The notes beneath the pieces are model-generated. The model was not told the origin of the DNA, did not search any database, and saw only the letters and a list, made by a program, of their open reading frames with translations. A DNA stretch of 64,000 nucleotides from Montifringilla adamsi (lineage: Eukaryota > Chordata > Aves > Passeriformes > Passeridae). The translations under genes and the position numbers were made by a program. This document shows positions 1 to 11,445 of this stretch, piece after piece. The stretch's first letter is position 1; every line of letters starts with the position of its first letter. The DNA lies in contig JAGGNK010011225.1 in NCBI GenBank assembly GCA_017590115.1, positions 3,473,161 to 3,537,160 of the forward strand. The letters run 5' to 3'.

Positions 1-2347
1 AACTGCTGTCTCATTTCAGAGGGAAAATACCCAAATTTTGAGTTTTACTCTAGCACACCACAGCTGGTTTTGCAAGTTTTTAATGCACTGTCCAGGAGTT
101 GTGCATCCTCATCTCCTTCAGAAGATCAGTGAAGTAGTCCAAGAATTATTCCACGTTTTGAAATTTTTTCTCCAAAAGTACCTATTTCCTCTGAAGTTAT
201 GTTCAGAGTGGTGGGAGACTTCTGGTTTCAATGCAATTTTTGGCAAAACGCAGTACTTCACCTCAAATTTTCTTCAATATACGGTCTTGTCATATTTCCC
301 ATGATCAATGATTTTAGGATTGTCTCAGACAGGCTTAGAGTGTTCAGCCATGTAGTAGTGTCTGTCATTCTGCTGGGAGAAAAGGGTGAAAATGGAAAGA
401 TTTGTCAAGGAGCAGAGAATAGTTACATTCAAAGTGACCTTGCAGCTGGGAATGCTAAAAATGTCAGTATGGGAGAACTCCATTTACTATGCCTAGTGTT
501 GCCTGGTTTTAGAAGAATTCCCTTGGGGAGATAACACACAACCCACTCTCAGACATGCCTAAAGCCTTTTGTTCCAGTGAGGCAGGCAGTGAACCCCCTG
601 CCTCTGTACGATGAACTAAGCCAAACAGAGCCCATGTCCCTGTGTGTCTGCTGCCAGAGTTGTTAGTGAGGTCACCAGATAAATCTACTCTTTACATTTC
701 AGCCCTGGTTTGATGGTTGCCCTTGGTTACCTGGATGCATCAATTCACACATTTTGCAATTTCTCTAACCATTTTTGAAAGCTAGACTACTGCTTCTGAC
801 CAACTTTGGCCTAGCTAAATCTGGAGAGAGATTGTGATAGGAGTCCAAGAAGAATGATATGCCTTTTAGGACTGGTTTTCCTAAATATAGGAAAGGAAAA
901 ATCCCAAAGTGGAATGGAACAAAAGAATACAGTTAAAACATTAAAGTTAGGGGACTTTGATAATACAGAGTCATTGCATATTAAAATTCCTTACCTAGAG
1001 GCAATCAATATATATTAAATATGTTACATAAGGTATATGTGATACATAAGGTATCATTGTCCTCAACCAGAACAATGATAAAGACTGTGTAGTGCTGAAA
1101 ACAATTATATATTGTAAGTATAGAATATTCAATAGTAGTAGAACTTACTTATTCTCAGTGGTAATTATTTGGATATATTTTAAAAGAAAAAGTGATGAAG
1201 ATACTTAAATTTTTGACATTACAATGGCATTATGTTAGACTATTTGTTGGAACAATAAGAATTTACAAAGGCAAAATTTAATCCCAAGCAACAAACAACC
1301 TGGTAAATTTGTATCTGGCAATGATCCACCCTGTTACCACAGTTAAAAACCCAAAATATTCCCAACACAACATTTAGATTCAAAAAAGAGAATTACATAA
1401 AAAACTGTGAGACAGGAAAGGGTAAAATACTTTTTGCTGTCAGGATAACTGTTTATGGCCCCTTTTTGATGGGCCAGACTAAGTCAACATTACCTCTCAA
1501 GAAGAAATTACTAGCAGGACAAGAAAAAGATGGTATACTTTTAATAGCAAAGTAAAGGAGGTTAACAGAATTAGTAGATTCTTCAATGTCTGAAAATGTG
1601 TTCAAATGGAGGGAATATGATGGTATAAATATAGAACTTCAATAAAATCTAAAATAAATTCTATGCAATACAGAATGCTTTATAGGGATATGTTAACAAA
1701 ATATACATACACAGAGGTGTTACAAAATATGAAAATTCAAAACCATCATGTTAAATGTAAACCTAGAACAGGACAGACCAAAAAAGGATTTTTGAGGAAC
1801 ACTTGAGAAAACAATTCAAATTTCCAGGGATGTTTTTCAAAACATTAGAAAAAAGAAAACTATTAAAATGCCAAACAGAACATGAGATACAATGGCAGTA
1901 GTTTGGGGGCAAATGACCTTAAGTAGATTTCTGTGCCAGAATCCTTCTTTACAGGATGCTAATTTATGAAATTATGGCCCAAACTGAAGCATCAGCAAAA
2001 CAGCCTTTGAAACAAATATATAAAATTCTTATAAAGAATTAATTCAGAACAGAGTTCTAAAATTTCCAATGGAATTCCATGAATTCTAAAAGTATATAAA
2101 TGTGAAATTGCTAGAAGTTAAGTACTGTGTTCAGTATACCACTTATGTTGGTCTTACTGTCAGAGAAAAAGAAGATATTTTAGAATGCCAGTTACATATT
2201 TTTTAAAAGGCATCCAAAAGTACTTATGGATCATCACTTTTGTTATTTATGACATTTAAATTATGTGAGGTCTTAATGCATATATGGATATATGCAAACA
2301 GATATGTTCTAATGAGGAATAAATAATGCCTCACAAATTTCTTAAAA
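1..2347. other. Unique AT-rich non-coding DNA, no gene seen
   Basis: Open frames of 88 and 111 codons overlap in different frames near the left edge (38-304 and 199-534). They lack recognisable domains, a credible start context or matching splice signals, so I treat them as chance. The rest is strongly AT-rich with stops in all frames. No repeat family is recognised here, though very old decayed elements could not be seen by eye. Confidence 0.6.
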
Positions 2348-2400
2348 TTCTAAAAAAAAAAAAAAAAAGGCAAATGTTCTAAAAAAAAAAAAAAAAAGGT
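2348..2400. repeat. Tandem duplication carrying two A17 tracts
   Basis: Two copies of a unit of about 29 bp lie head to tail. Each has TTCT, then exactly 17 A residues (2352-2368 and 2381-2397), then GG. The matching flanks show a local duplication rather than two independent A runs. It is probably a replication-slippage product with no evident function. Confidence 0.8.
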
Positions 2401-3064
2401 CAATGGAAATATTGTAAAAAATAATCTAGCTAGTGAAGTAGACTAAATTGTAGTTTTCCATAACAGCTTAGACAAAGCTCTTTAGCAGAAGGTGCTAAAA
2501 AATGAAGTGTGGTACAGGAGAAAGATCTGCTTGTGTAGAGGAAATTAGCTAAAAGGCAGGAAGCAAGATAGACAGACAGGAATGGAAGCATTCCCTAGGG
2601 CCAACTAATTTCTCTTGTTCACCATAATATCAGACATTTGGAGAAGAGGTGAAAAAAGAAGTGACAAAATTTCATATAATGTGACAGGCAACATTAAAAC
2701 AAAGGGCAAACAACTGCTGGACTCATTTTGGGGCATATTATCACTTACAAAAGACTCCTGAGGCACTGTTGGTAGGTATTCAAAATCTACTCTACAAATC
2801 TCACTGGCAGTCAAAAAAGAAAAAAGAGAAATATTAGGAACTATTAGGAAGAAAGAGAAAGACCATAATTATGACATGGCATAAATTCATACCTCAAATG
2901 TCATTATAGTACAAGAAGTACCTATAAAGATAAACATAAGAGCAAGATTATTTTTAGAGTTATTGAATTATTTATATTTCAGATAAAATAAATATCAAAG
3001 GTCACAACAGTTTAACAGAGAAATTACTTTTGGGCACAGGGAGCAAGAGGAAACAGAAATCTGT
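2401..3064. other. Unique AT-rich DNA, no gene seen
   Basis: There is no recognised repeat or gene. On the minus strand, positions 2749-2803 sit between a pyrimidine-rich acceptor ending in TGCCAG and a GTAAGT donor, with 18 open codons. It is small and unsupported, and is listed among the findings only as a weak exon-like signal. Confidence 0.5.
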
Positions 3065-3878
3065 TGGATAACCTAGACAAACATCAGAGGGCTGGGCAAT
3101 CAGCAACCATATTTAATAAGGGTAAGTGTGAATTCTGAATCTGGCTTGGGACAACCCTGGATGAATGAACAGACTGGGGAATGAGATGGTGGAAAGCAGT
3201 GCCGGGGAACGGGACCGGGGGTCCTGGTGGATGTCAAGTTGAGCATGAGCCAGCAGTGCCCTGGCATCCAGGAGGGTCAACCCTGTCCTGGGGGCATCAG
3301 GCACAGCATGGCCAGTGGGCAAGGGAGCGGATTGTCCTGCTCTGCTCTGCACTGAGGAGGCCTCACCTCGAGTGCTGGGAGCAGTTTTGGGAGCCACAAT
3401 ATAAAAAAGGCATTAAACTGTTGGAGAATGTCCAGAGGAGGGCTATGAAGATGGTGAAGGGCCTGGAGAGGAAGAAGTGTGAGGGGTGGCTGAGGTCACT
3501 TGGTCTGCTCAGCCTGGAGAGGAGGAGGCTGAGGGGAGACCTCACTGCACTCTACCTTGTGAGGGGAAGAGGAGGGGCAGGCACTGATCTCTTCTCTCTG
3601 GTGACCATTCACAGAAATGGCCTGAAGTTGTGCCAGGGGAGGTTAAGGTTGGATATTAGACAAAGGTTCTTCACCCAGAGAATGGCTGGGCACTGGAACA
3701 GGCCCCAAGGGAAGTGGTCACAGCACCAAGAATGACAGAGCTCAAGAAGCATTTGAACAACACACTCAGGCACATGGAGTGATTGTTGGGTGCCCTGTGC
3801 AGGGCCAGGAGTCGGACTTCGATGATCCTTGTGAGTCCCTTTCAACCCAGCTTATTCTGTGATTCTGTGATTCTGTGA
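3065..3878 (+). mobile_element. CR1 LINE, 5'-truncated, with ORF2 C-terminal tail and 3' end
   Basis: CR1 is the dominant non-LTR retrotransposon of birds and moves by target-primed reverse transcription. This copy ends with three perfect ATTCTGTG units at 3854-3877, the diagnostic CR1 3' terminus. Its body matches the region that codes for the end of ORF2, downstream of the reverse-transcriptase core, followed by the 3' UTR. A frame of 184 codons stays open at 3181-3735 and contains the family-typical [13 protein letters not shown] and [14 protein letters not shown] stretches. The endonuclease and most of the reverse transcriptase are missing, so the copy cannot move by itself. Severe 5' truncation is usual for CR1. 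The start position is approximate (within about 30 bases). Overlapping minus-strand frames (3113-3397, 3363-3545, 3609-3845) are shadows. Confidence 0.93.
3181..3735 (+). pseudogene. CR1 ORF2 C-terminal remnant (184 codons, open)
   Basis: This is the longest open frame in the window and belongs to the CR1 copy around it. The second half carries the conserved region after the reverse transcriptase, with [13 protein letters not shown] followed by [19 protein letters not shown]. The first 60 or so residues do not follow the expected reading as well, suggesting a frameshift near the start. The N-terminal endonuclease and the polymerase motifs are absent because the element is truncated. It is a fragment of a transposon protein, not a host gene, and the ATG at its start is not a natural start codon. 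The open length suggests modest age, but a high-GC fragment can also stay open by chance. Confidence 0.8.
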
Positions 3879-4033
3879 CCTGCAAAAATAACTGGGGAAG
3901 GAGTTAAGGGAACAATTTTTCAGCATTTGTTGTGCTATAGGAAGTAGGGATACCCAATGAAAAGTAAGCAAGTTTATACAAAATAAACCCACTGATTTTT
4001 AATATTGTACATACTCAAATGGTGGCTTCCTGT

Positions 4034-4038
<5 letters not shown>

Positions 4039-4080
<42 letters not shown>
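4039..4080. repeat. Poly(T) tract, 42 bases
   Basis: An uninterrupted run of 42 T residues lies 160 bp beyond the end of the CR1 copy. The bases to its right (4081 onward) show no reversed poly(A) signal and no gene-like sequence, so there is no support for a minus-strand retrocopy tail. Length is likely polymorphic, and assembly error is possible. Confidence 0.95.
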
Positions 4081-4083
<3 letters not shown>

Positions 4084-7000
4084 CACAGTGTCTTTAAAGA
4101 ACAGTTAAAATTATAGAATTAATATCAGGGACTATTAAATAGGATGGTCCTGATGAACCTCTGGTTCAGGGTGTCTCTAAAGTACAGACTGCCAAGAGCA
4201 AGAGTCAACACCATGAAAACTTTATTCCATTTTTGGCCTGTTTTTACATTTTCCCCTTAGCAATCCTTTATATGTTACTGTAAGAGACAGAAAAACAAAA
4301 CTAGAAATGGACCTCTGGCTGTTCTCTTAAGTAAACCTGTCTTGTGGATTTTGGGATTACATGTAGCCTCTCATTTGCTGCAGAGATTTGTTTTTATATT
4401 TTATTTATAGGACATTTTCTTCGTTTTCATAGATCCAATGCAGCTGACTGCCAGGTTTATTTTAAAATAAAAAAAAAGAACAACAGAAGTATCTTGATAT
4501 TTCTTCCTTTTCACAACTTTGAATTTCTGGATTTTACTCTTTTTTTTTTTTGTTACAAAATGATAGCTCTAGACTATTGTTCTCTAAAAGGACAGTGGCA
4601 ACTTATATTAAATAGTTTTAATTCCCTCTAACTACTCCCCATAGCCCAAAACATTTTCTGAGATCCTAGGAAACACCATTTCTTTCCTCATTGATTTTTT
4701 CTTTACTATAAAACAAAGCATTGATTTTCTTCCTTCTGTCTTGTGTTTCTAATGGTACGTAAATTAACAGGGTTCATTTGTATGCCACCTTACCAGGACT
4801 CCTTGTCAGACCAGCATCACCAATAATAGAATGTAGGACCCTCCACTTAATCAGCAACTGATAAATGCTGCACCAGTTGACAAGAACAATGGTTGGATTT
4901 GCTCTCCCTCTATGCCCTTGAGCAAGATGCTTAATCTAGCCTGCCTTTTAATTCTATGTCTACAGCATAGGGAAACTGTTTATTTATGCCATACATGTTT
5001 GAAGATTATTCAGACCCATTAGTGAATGTTACATGGGCTGAAATACCCCTCACAATCCTGTTATTTGGATTTAGAAGAATGAACATATCACAGTTTCACC
5101 AGCACAACCTCTCTCTTCGCTGCAGTAATCAATACATTCTTGGAGCTGTACTATTCATCCTCTCTTGCTGAAAAGTCTTCTACTTTACAGGTGCTATTCA
5201 GCATCACTAAATAAAATTTGATTTTACAGAATAAGCAGGATTCTTGAACTCAAAAAGAATTTGTTACCACTTTCTTTGAGTCTTATGAATTTCTTGCAGC
5301 TTCCTTGCCGTGTAACAGCTGCTAAATAGACCAACATTGCCATTATGTCTTATTAGATATACTCATGTTTTATTATATAATCATGGCCTCTTTGCTTAAC
5401 ATTTCTGTGACTCCCCAATACAAAGCAATGCTTAACTAGGATTTATTAATTTACTCCATTATCTTTACCTGGAGCATGTTGGGGTTTTTTGAAGAGCTTT
5501 TTGTTTGTTTTGGTTTCTCGCTTTTTTTTCTCCCCTTCCTTAATTTACAGTGACACTGATGTATCCAGATGCAGAGCAAGCCAAAAGGACACAAATGTGA
5601 AGGGTTTTGAAACAGTGCGAAGACTACCCATGGCTCACGCATTTGGCAGTTAAATAAGGACATTTTATATCTCAGGACAGTGTTCCTCAAACAAACAAGT
5701 CAGAACTGAGAGGTGGAAGAAACATTTCCAATAAACAAAGTTCTGTTCCTGCCAATACTCACCGTGCCAAAAGAAAACATCTGCAGAGCTTGATTTGCCC
5801 TCAGCCAGCACTGAGAATCTGAATGAAGACCTTGTGTTGTAGTATTCAGTCATTCAGCACAATTCAAAGCCACATGGGAAGTGCATGAAGAAATGAAATC
5901 TGTTGACCGTGGCATAGGAGCTCTCCCCTTTGAAAAGACTAGTTTCTTTGCTGAGGGAAGGCAGGTGTAGAACTACACGGTCTAGTTATAACAGCACTTG
6001 GAAATACATTGGCAAGCAGGACTTCTGTCAAGCACCACTGGCCTGAAAATGTTCCTAAGCAAAATGCCAGGACCAGATTTTACAGACAAGTCTCCAGTAA
6101 ATAATTTACAATTATCTGTTCTTAAAGTTAAATGTTTCTAGAGCTGCATTCTCCTTATGTTTATGTTGTGCAATACTGCTATGGCTGATGTTCCTAAGCA
6201 CAGGTGTGAGAAAAGAATCCTATCCCTATGGATGAGGTGTGAAGATAATTAAATGCTCTATGTGATAGAAGAAAGCTTGTTATTTTTTTCTATCAATAAA
6301 TTATGTATTAATTCAAAAAGTAAAATGTTAAAGTGAACATAACAAAGTAAACCACATAGAAAAAATCAATGCTAAAAGTAAACTGATCCATCCAGGCAAA
6401 TTTGCAATACAGTGACTAGCTTGTTTCAAAGACAGCTTTGCCAGTAAAATTGAGCATCAGGAGAAGTGAGTACCACACAGCAGAGAAATACAGTGTAAGT
6501 GAATCATTCATACTTGTCAGAATTTGCTGATTCTCGGAATGTCTTCTGAGCCTGAAATGTATTCTTAAAGAAATGAAAAGAAGTCTTCAAAGCTGCACTC
6601 TGATTGACAGACAGCACATTATCTTTTTTTCCCAAGCAATAAACAAAACACTTAGAGCTCACTAGCCACAAGTACTTATTAAACAGCTAATGAAAAAAGG
6701 CAGGCCTAAAAGCGAAAGCATCTCTTACACGCAAATGATCCAGGGAGATGTGTGATCTTCAGCAGTACCTGCCAAAGGAGGTGGGCAGCATGCAGTGAAA
6801 TTCTTTTCAGAATGAGAACAATTTCAATGGAAAACTATTTATTTATTCAATTGCTTATGCTTGATACTGAAGAGGGAAACTTTTACAGACCTCTTAATTT
6901 TTCAGGAGTTGCTTCAAACAGATGAAAAAACCCTATTGATAAACTGTTGTGAAAGAGGTTGGAGCTTTTCGTCATAGTAATTAAAATGAAATAAACGACC

Positions 7001-7919
7001 ATTCACATAAACCATCACTGACATTAACTGGCATCCCTAATTATATTGCTAGTAAAGCCAGTAGGAGCCAAGTGACACTAAAAGCTGGAAAATGTTCATA
7101 TTTTGTGTACTTCAGCCAGTAGAACAGGAGGAGAGCCATGTAAGCATGTTAATCTGTTATGAAGTTTGAAAGGATTTTTCCGTATTAGTCTGAAATATTG
7201 TAGGAAGTCTAAATCCCTAGCAATGTTTAATTAAGGGGAAGCCATATATGACAGCTTTGTTAATGGGTCATGAAGCACCTCTTACAAGTGACTGACTACT
7301 GTGTGTAAGCCTTAGATTTCCAAATGTTTGCAGCTACATAGAAAGAAGCTGTGTTGATGAAAATCTCTCAGCTACAAACAGTGAAACTGTTTGAAAATGT
7401 ACCACCTTGTGCCTGCAATGGACAGAGAAACAGATCTTTGCCTGTTCACAGCAGCAAATTAAATATATAGCAGGATTGCAGTGTACAACCTAGATAGTTA
7501 GTCAGGGATGTAATATTAAAATGACAGAGGAAAAAAGCAGATGAGTAAAGAAAGGTATATTCAACAGGTCAGGAAGCTTACCTAAGGAAGTCTCAGTCTT
7601 GGTAGTAGAGACAGTTCAGATTAAATAATCTCCTCTGATCTCTCCCCAGCAAGAAGAATTTTTCCCCATTCATTTACATGGATAAACAACACCCAATCAC
7701 AACTTCAGTCTGGTTAAAATTGAAAACAGTCAATTCATTTGAAATGAATGAAGTCCACTTGCAACAAACTTCCTGGGCTAAAGTGAGAGAATGATGTAAC
7801 AGAGAGAAAGGATCAGATTAACATGGTAGAACTTTGTAATAAAAGTAAGGAAGCTAGCAGCTGGGAAGCCAGGCTATGAAAAAGGGAAGGATCAACACTT
7901 GCTCATCTGAAGAGAAAAG
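4081..7919. other. Unique DNA, no gene seen
   Basis: There is no recognised gene or repeat. Open frames such as 4344-4631 and 5451-5690 are short, hydrophobic or low-complexity, and lack family resemblance. The part from about 6580 to 7100 has several homeodomain-type TAATTA-like cores (for example 6976-6984 and 7036-7045) and no homopolymers, so it might be a conserved non-coding element. That cannot be judged without an alignment. Confidence 0.5.
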
Positions 7920-7940
7920 AAAAAAAAAAAAAAAAAAAAA
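7920..7940. repeat. Poly(A) tract, 21 bases
   Basis: A run of 21 A residues sits within a short A/G-rich context (about 7912-7940). There is no upstream AATAAA and no retrocopy body next to it. It is simple repeat only. Confidence 0.9.
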
Positions 7941-10473
7941 GTTATATAACACACTGCAGCGTCTTTGATTTTTTCCTCTTCCTGGCCAGAAAATCCCTAT
8001 GGGAAGGAAAAAAAAATCATAGTGAGCTTGCTTCAGCTTCATCCTGCTGTCCACAGGTAGGCAGAACAACAGGGCTCTGAAACTGAGATCAGGTCATTAA
8101 AATAGGGCATGAATACTTGTGCATTTCTCTCTACCTTGGAGGCTGCACAACTCAGAGAGCACTAGGAATGTTTAAACTCCAGTCATCTCCCTGGGGTTGT
8201 CCCATGTAAAACAGACTCACTCTAAATCTCTGTAATCTTTGATACCTGTCTCTCAGGTCCTACAATTATCATTTCCAAATTTAAGTTTGCATGAAATACT
8301 CAAATAACAACTCCATGACTGCTGTCTGCTGGGCGTGATCGGAATTGCTCCCCTGTTGTTATTGGCAGGAACATTTGAACATCGTCATACCTTTTTCACT
8401 TTGATTTTGTGTAAAGGGGTCAAAGCAAAGCTGTGGATTAGCATGGGAGCTGGAACAGAATGGTGTCTCCTTGAATTAGGTGGAGTGCATGTATTTGCAT
8501 TAATGTTCAGTATAAAAGGCACATGTCTTGCTATGTGAATGTGTTTGCGAAATCAAATAATTTCCATCTGACTGACAAACTCTATCCCAAAGAAAGTGCT
8601 CTGAATAATCCATTACATAAAAGGATACAAAAGTGCAGCATAAAAAAAGTGTTGTATTTAAAGAGTGTTCATTTAAGAGACATTGGAACAAGAGCAGACA
8701 TCTAATACTCTAGCTTTATACCTAGTCAAAGGCATTCATGCTTTACTGGCAGTAAACAATTTCAGGATGCTTTTGAAATGTCATTGATCTTGGTTTGTAC
8801 TCCTCAGAACTGCAGCTGTCTTTTACTGCCTAGCTGGTGCTGGGTGCTTGACTTCATTCACTAACATTTTCATTTCAGGTGCCCACCTTATGAGTTCACT
8901 GGGTAGGAATTGTGAAGATACCATGCACGGACCAGAAAGTTATAGCCATTCACCAGCAAGTCTTGAAGCGGACTAACAAAATACTATTTTTCTCCAATAC
9001 TCAGACTAAAACTTTGCATAATAGAGGGATGTATCCTTTACTGAGCTTTAGTTTAACAACAATGGATTTTACAATATCTTCTGCTTCTGATAGACTTAGA
9101 GTCTCTGGGGAAATGCTTGTTTTCCTGATGTTTGTGATGGGTCCTCAGTCAGGAAGTTCAGAGGAAAAGAAGAAATTAAATACCAAAGTTACAAAACCCA
9201 ACCAGACAATAATTTTATTCTTTATAATTATTTGCAGGCTTCTGCTCAGTTAATAAAGTATGCAACAGCTTAGGGCTGTTTTAGGGATTAGGCTAGGGAT
9301 TTTTAATTGATGGTCTGATCTGTACCCATCAGAGCAATCAGCATTCACTTTTTCAGTGCAGAGACCTTTTCTTTACTAGCTAAAATTTCCAGCTATCTAG
9401 TAGAAAATCCCTAGAGTTTCAATAATTTATCTATACTTCTTGCATTCTCAAGTCTGTAAAACCAAAATTTCAGCAACTGATGGGCAAAAGGTAGAAGAGA
9501 AAGTACTTCCTTTTGGTAAAAAGAAAAAAAAAGCTCTTTGTGAGCAGCATCACAGATAAATCATTGCTTGAAGCCCAACCCTCATAAAGGTGAACAATTT
9601 TATTATTGCAGAAGAACAATTTTTGAGAATTAGGATTTCGTGAGAATTGCTTGCAAATGGTGCACAACAGATCAATACAGCCCCTTCTGCAGCATGTTTT
9701 GGAAGCATATGGCTTCCAAAAAGATGAAGACAGTGTTTAGTACCCAAATCCAAGTGCTGTCTTCCCTGGTGAAATATCCAACTCCTTCAGCTTCCTTTGA
9801 AGGTACCCTTCCTGTGCTAGACACATATGTGTGACTTGCCTGTGTCTTGTGCTGCTCCTCTCTTCATTACAGCTGACATAGCCCAAGACTCAGAGGTGGA
9901 TGTTCCAAAGCCATATGCTCATTTCCCGGAAACTCAGTGAAATGCAAGGACTCCGGGATAGTGTGTGTGAACCAAAACATAGTTGTTCTTCTCCCCATGC
10001 CCCCAGAAAACCCCAAACAGCCCAGCACTTCAGGCCATATGCAGCATATGAGTTGGCACCAAAATCATGTTTGGCAAGATTTCTATGGATGCTACTTAAA
10101 ATAAAATCGGAAAAAAGTACAACCTCAGCAGGCAAAGTTTTACACACAGCCTGGTTGCACAATCTGCCATAGAGGAACATATACCCTGAAGAAATTTTTA
10201 TGTATTTATTCACTTTCAAATTATCTTCCTTTTTGAAATAGACGTTAACCCTGCATAATCTTGTTCTCTACAGAGAAGTGAATCTAGGTTTCTTTCACAT
10301 CAAAACCCCCCAAATTTGCCACACAAATCCTGCAGAAGGAGGGCAATGGAGGCCTTGCTTTGTGGAAAAAATTGGTCTCATCCATTTGTGTACATGCAAA
10401 AATCCCTGTGTTCAGTAAGCAAAAAGCACTGTGAAAAGCAGTCTTGACTTTTTGATATAAGGAAAGGAAAAAT
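7941..10473. other. Unique DNA, no gene seen
   Basis: Open frames of 60 to 113 codons occur on both strands, including 8912-9253 and the opposed pair 9890-10219 (minus) and 9900-10172 (plus). None has a recognisable domain, and the overlapping opposite-strand pair is typical of a chance stop-poor stretch. No repeat family is recognised. Confidence 0.55.
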
Positions 10474-10680
10474 ATAATTAATCTTTAAAATTGTGTGTAT
10501 ATATATGTCTCTAATGCATGTATTAATAATATTTTTGTACATAGACATCCCTGTTATATGTGCAAATTTTTATGGAAATATGAACAATCTGCACATATAA
10601 CAGGGATTTCTACATACATAAATTTTATGAATACATGCATTAGAGACATATATATACACACAATTTTGAAGATTAATTAT
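10474..10680. repeat. Near-perfect 207-bp palindrome (91-bp arms, 25-bp spacer)
   Basis: The left arm (10474-10564) and the reverse complement of the right arm (10590-10680) align over all 91 bases without a gap and with 7 mismatches (92% identity). The spacer is 10565-10589. The outer ends read ATAATTAATCTT and, reversed, the same. Inside are TA-rich steps and the shared block CCCTGTTATATGTGCA. As RNA it would fold into one long hairpin. It could be a foldback MITE, an inverted duplication formed during break repair or replication, or a source of double-stranded small RNA. There is no obvious target-site duplication beyond TTA-rich sequence. The 62-codon frame inside it (10495-10683) is judged accidental. 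Confidence 0.93.
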
Positions 10681-11216
10681 TAAGATGTTTCATTTCTTTA
10701 GACATACTAAACTTCTTTCTCTAATGAGTACTTCTGTGCAGGGGAAAGTTTTAAATAATGCAAATGAATAAATATGTCCCAATTCCAAACAAACATAAGA
10801 CTTGGAAATTACTCTATTCAAAGCTAGCCATGTTGTAGCTGCATTTATGTATGTAGATTGGCATATGTGTAATCTGTTTTAGAAAAAATTGACTGTGATT
10901 GTACCTATATTCCATCATCTATTACAAGAACAGTGAGATAGATGACATTTTAGGTGATGAAAGAAAGCAGAGTACAGTTACATTTATCCCCTGACAAAAT
11001 GTATGTCAGCAAATGTCTTTCAGGACTTCCCAGTCATGATTTCACTAAAATCCAGAAGTTTTGTTTAAATTTCCTAGAGACAACTGAACTCCTCTGGTTC
11101 TTCAGCATGTGCTCTCAGACTTTGCAAAGAATTAAAATAAAGGATTTCTGTTTCAGCAGCTGCAAGCTCAGAGCAAATGTGTATATTTCCCAACTCTGTT
11201 CAGCAGTGTTCAATGC
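10681..11216. other. Unique DNA, no gene seen
   Basis: This is spacer between the palindrome and a CR1 fragment. An 88-codon frame at 10954-11220 runs up to the CR1 border. It has no recognisable domain and no splice context worth reporting. Confidence 0.5.
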
Positions 11217-11445
11217 ATGAATCATTGAATCACAGAACCATTAAGGCTGGGAAGGACCTCTAAGATCACTGAGTCCAGATATTAACCCAGCACCACTGTG
11301 TTCTCCACTAACCCTGTCACCAAGTGTCGCAACCACAAGTGTTTTGAACACTATTCCAGAGCATGACCACCTTTTCAGGGGACAAATTTTTCCTACTATC
11401 TAATCAAAACCTCCCCTGGTGTAACTTGAGGCCATGTCCTATATC
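11217..11445 (-). mobile_element. CR1 LINE 3' end, short fragment
   Basis: Reading on the minus strand, this is the 3' UTR end of a CR1 copy. The plus strand starts with degenerate reversed terminal repeats (GAATCATTGAATCACAGAA) and continues with the reversed signature of glossy CR1 tails, GGGAAGGACCTCTAAGATCA then GAGTCCA. The fragment fades out after GTAACTTGAGGCCATGTCCT, a conserved CR1 block just past the end of ORF2. It is 5'-truncated, as most copies are, and its many substitutions suggest an old insertion. It codes for nothing. Confidence 0.88.

Noticed and set aside
8508..8518. TATA-like AGTATAAAAGG as a promoter
   Set aside because: There is no gene, CpG-rich start or conserved context downstream. 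Such strings are expected by chance in AT-rich DNA.
304..9140. Peptide resemblance (SDRLRV) between frames near 306-360 and 9065-9140, suggesting a dispersed repeat
   Set aside because: Nucleotide agreement is limited to about 14 bases, with no extension on either side.
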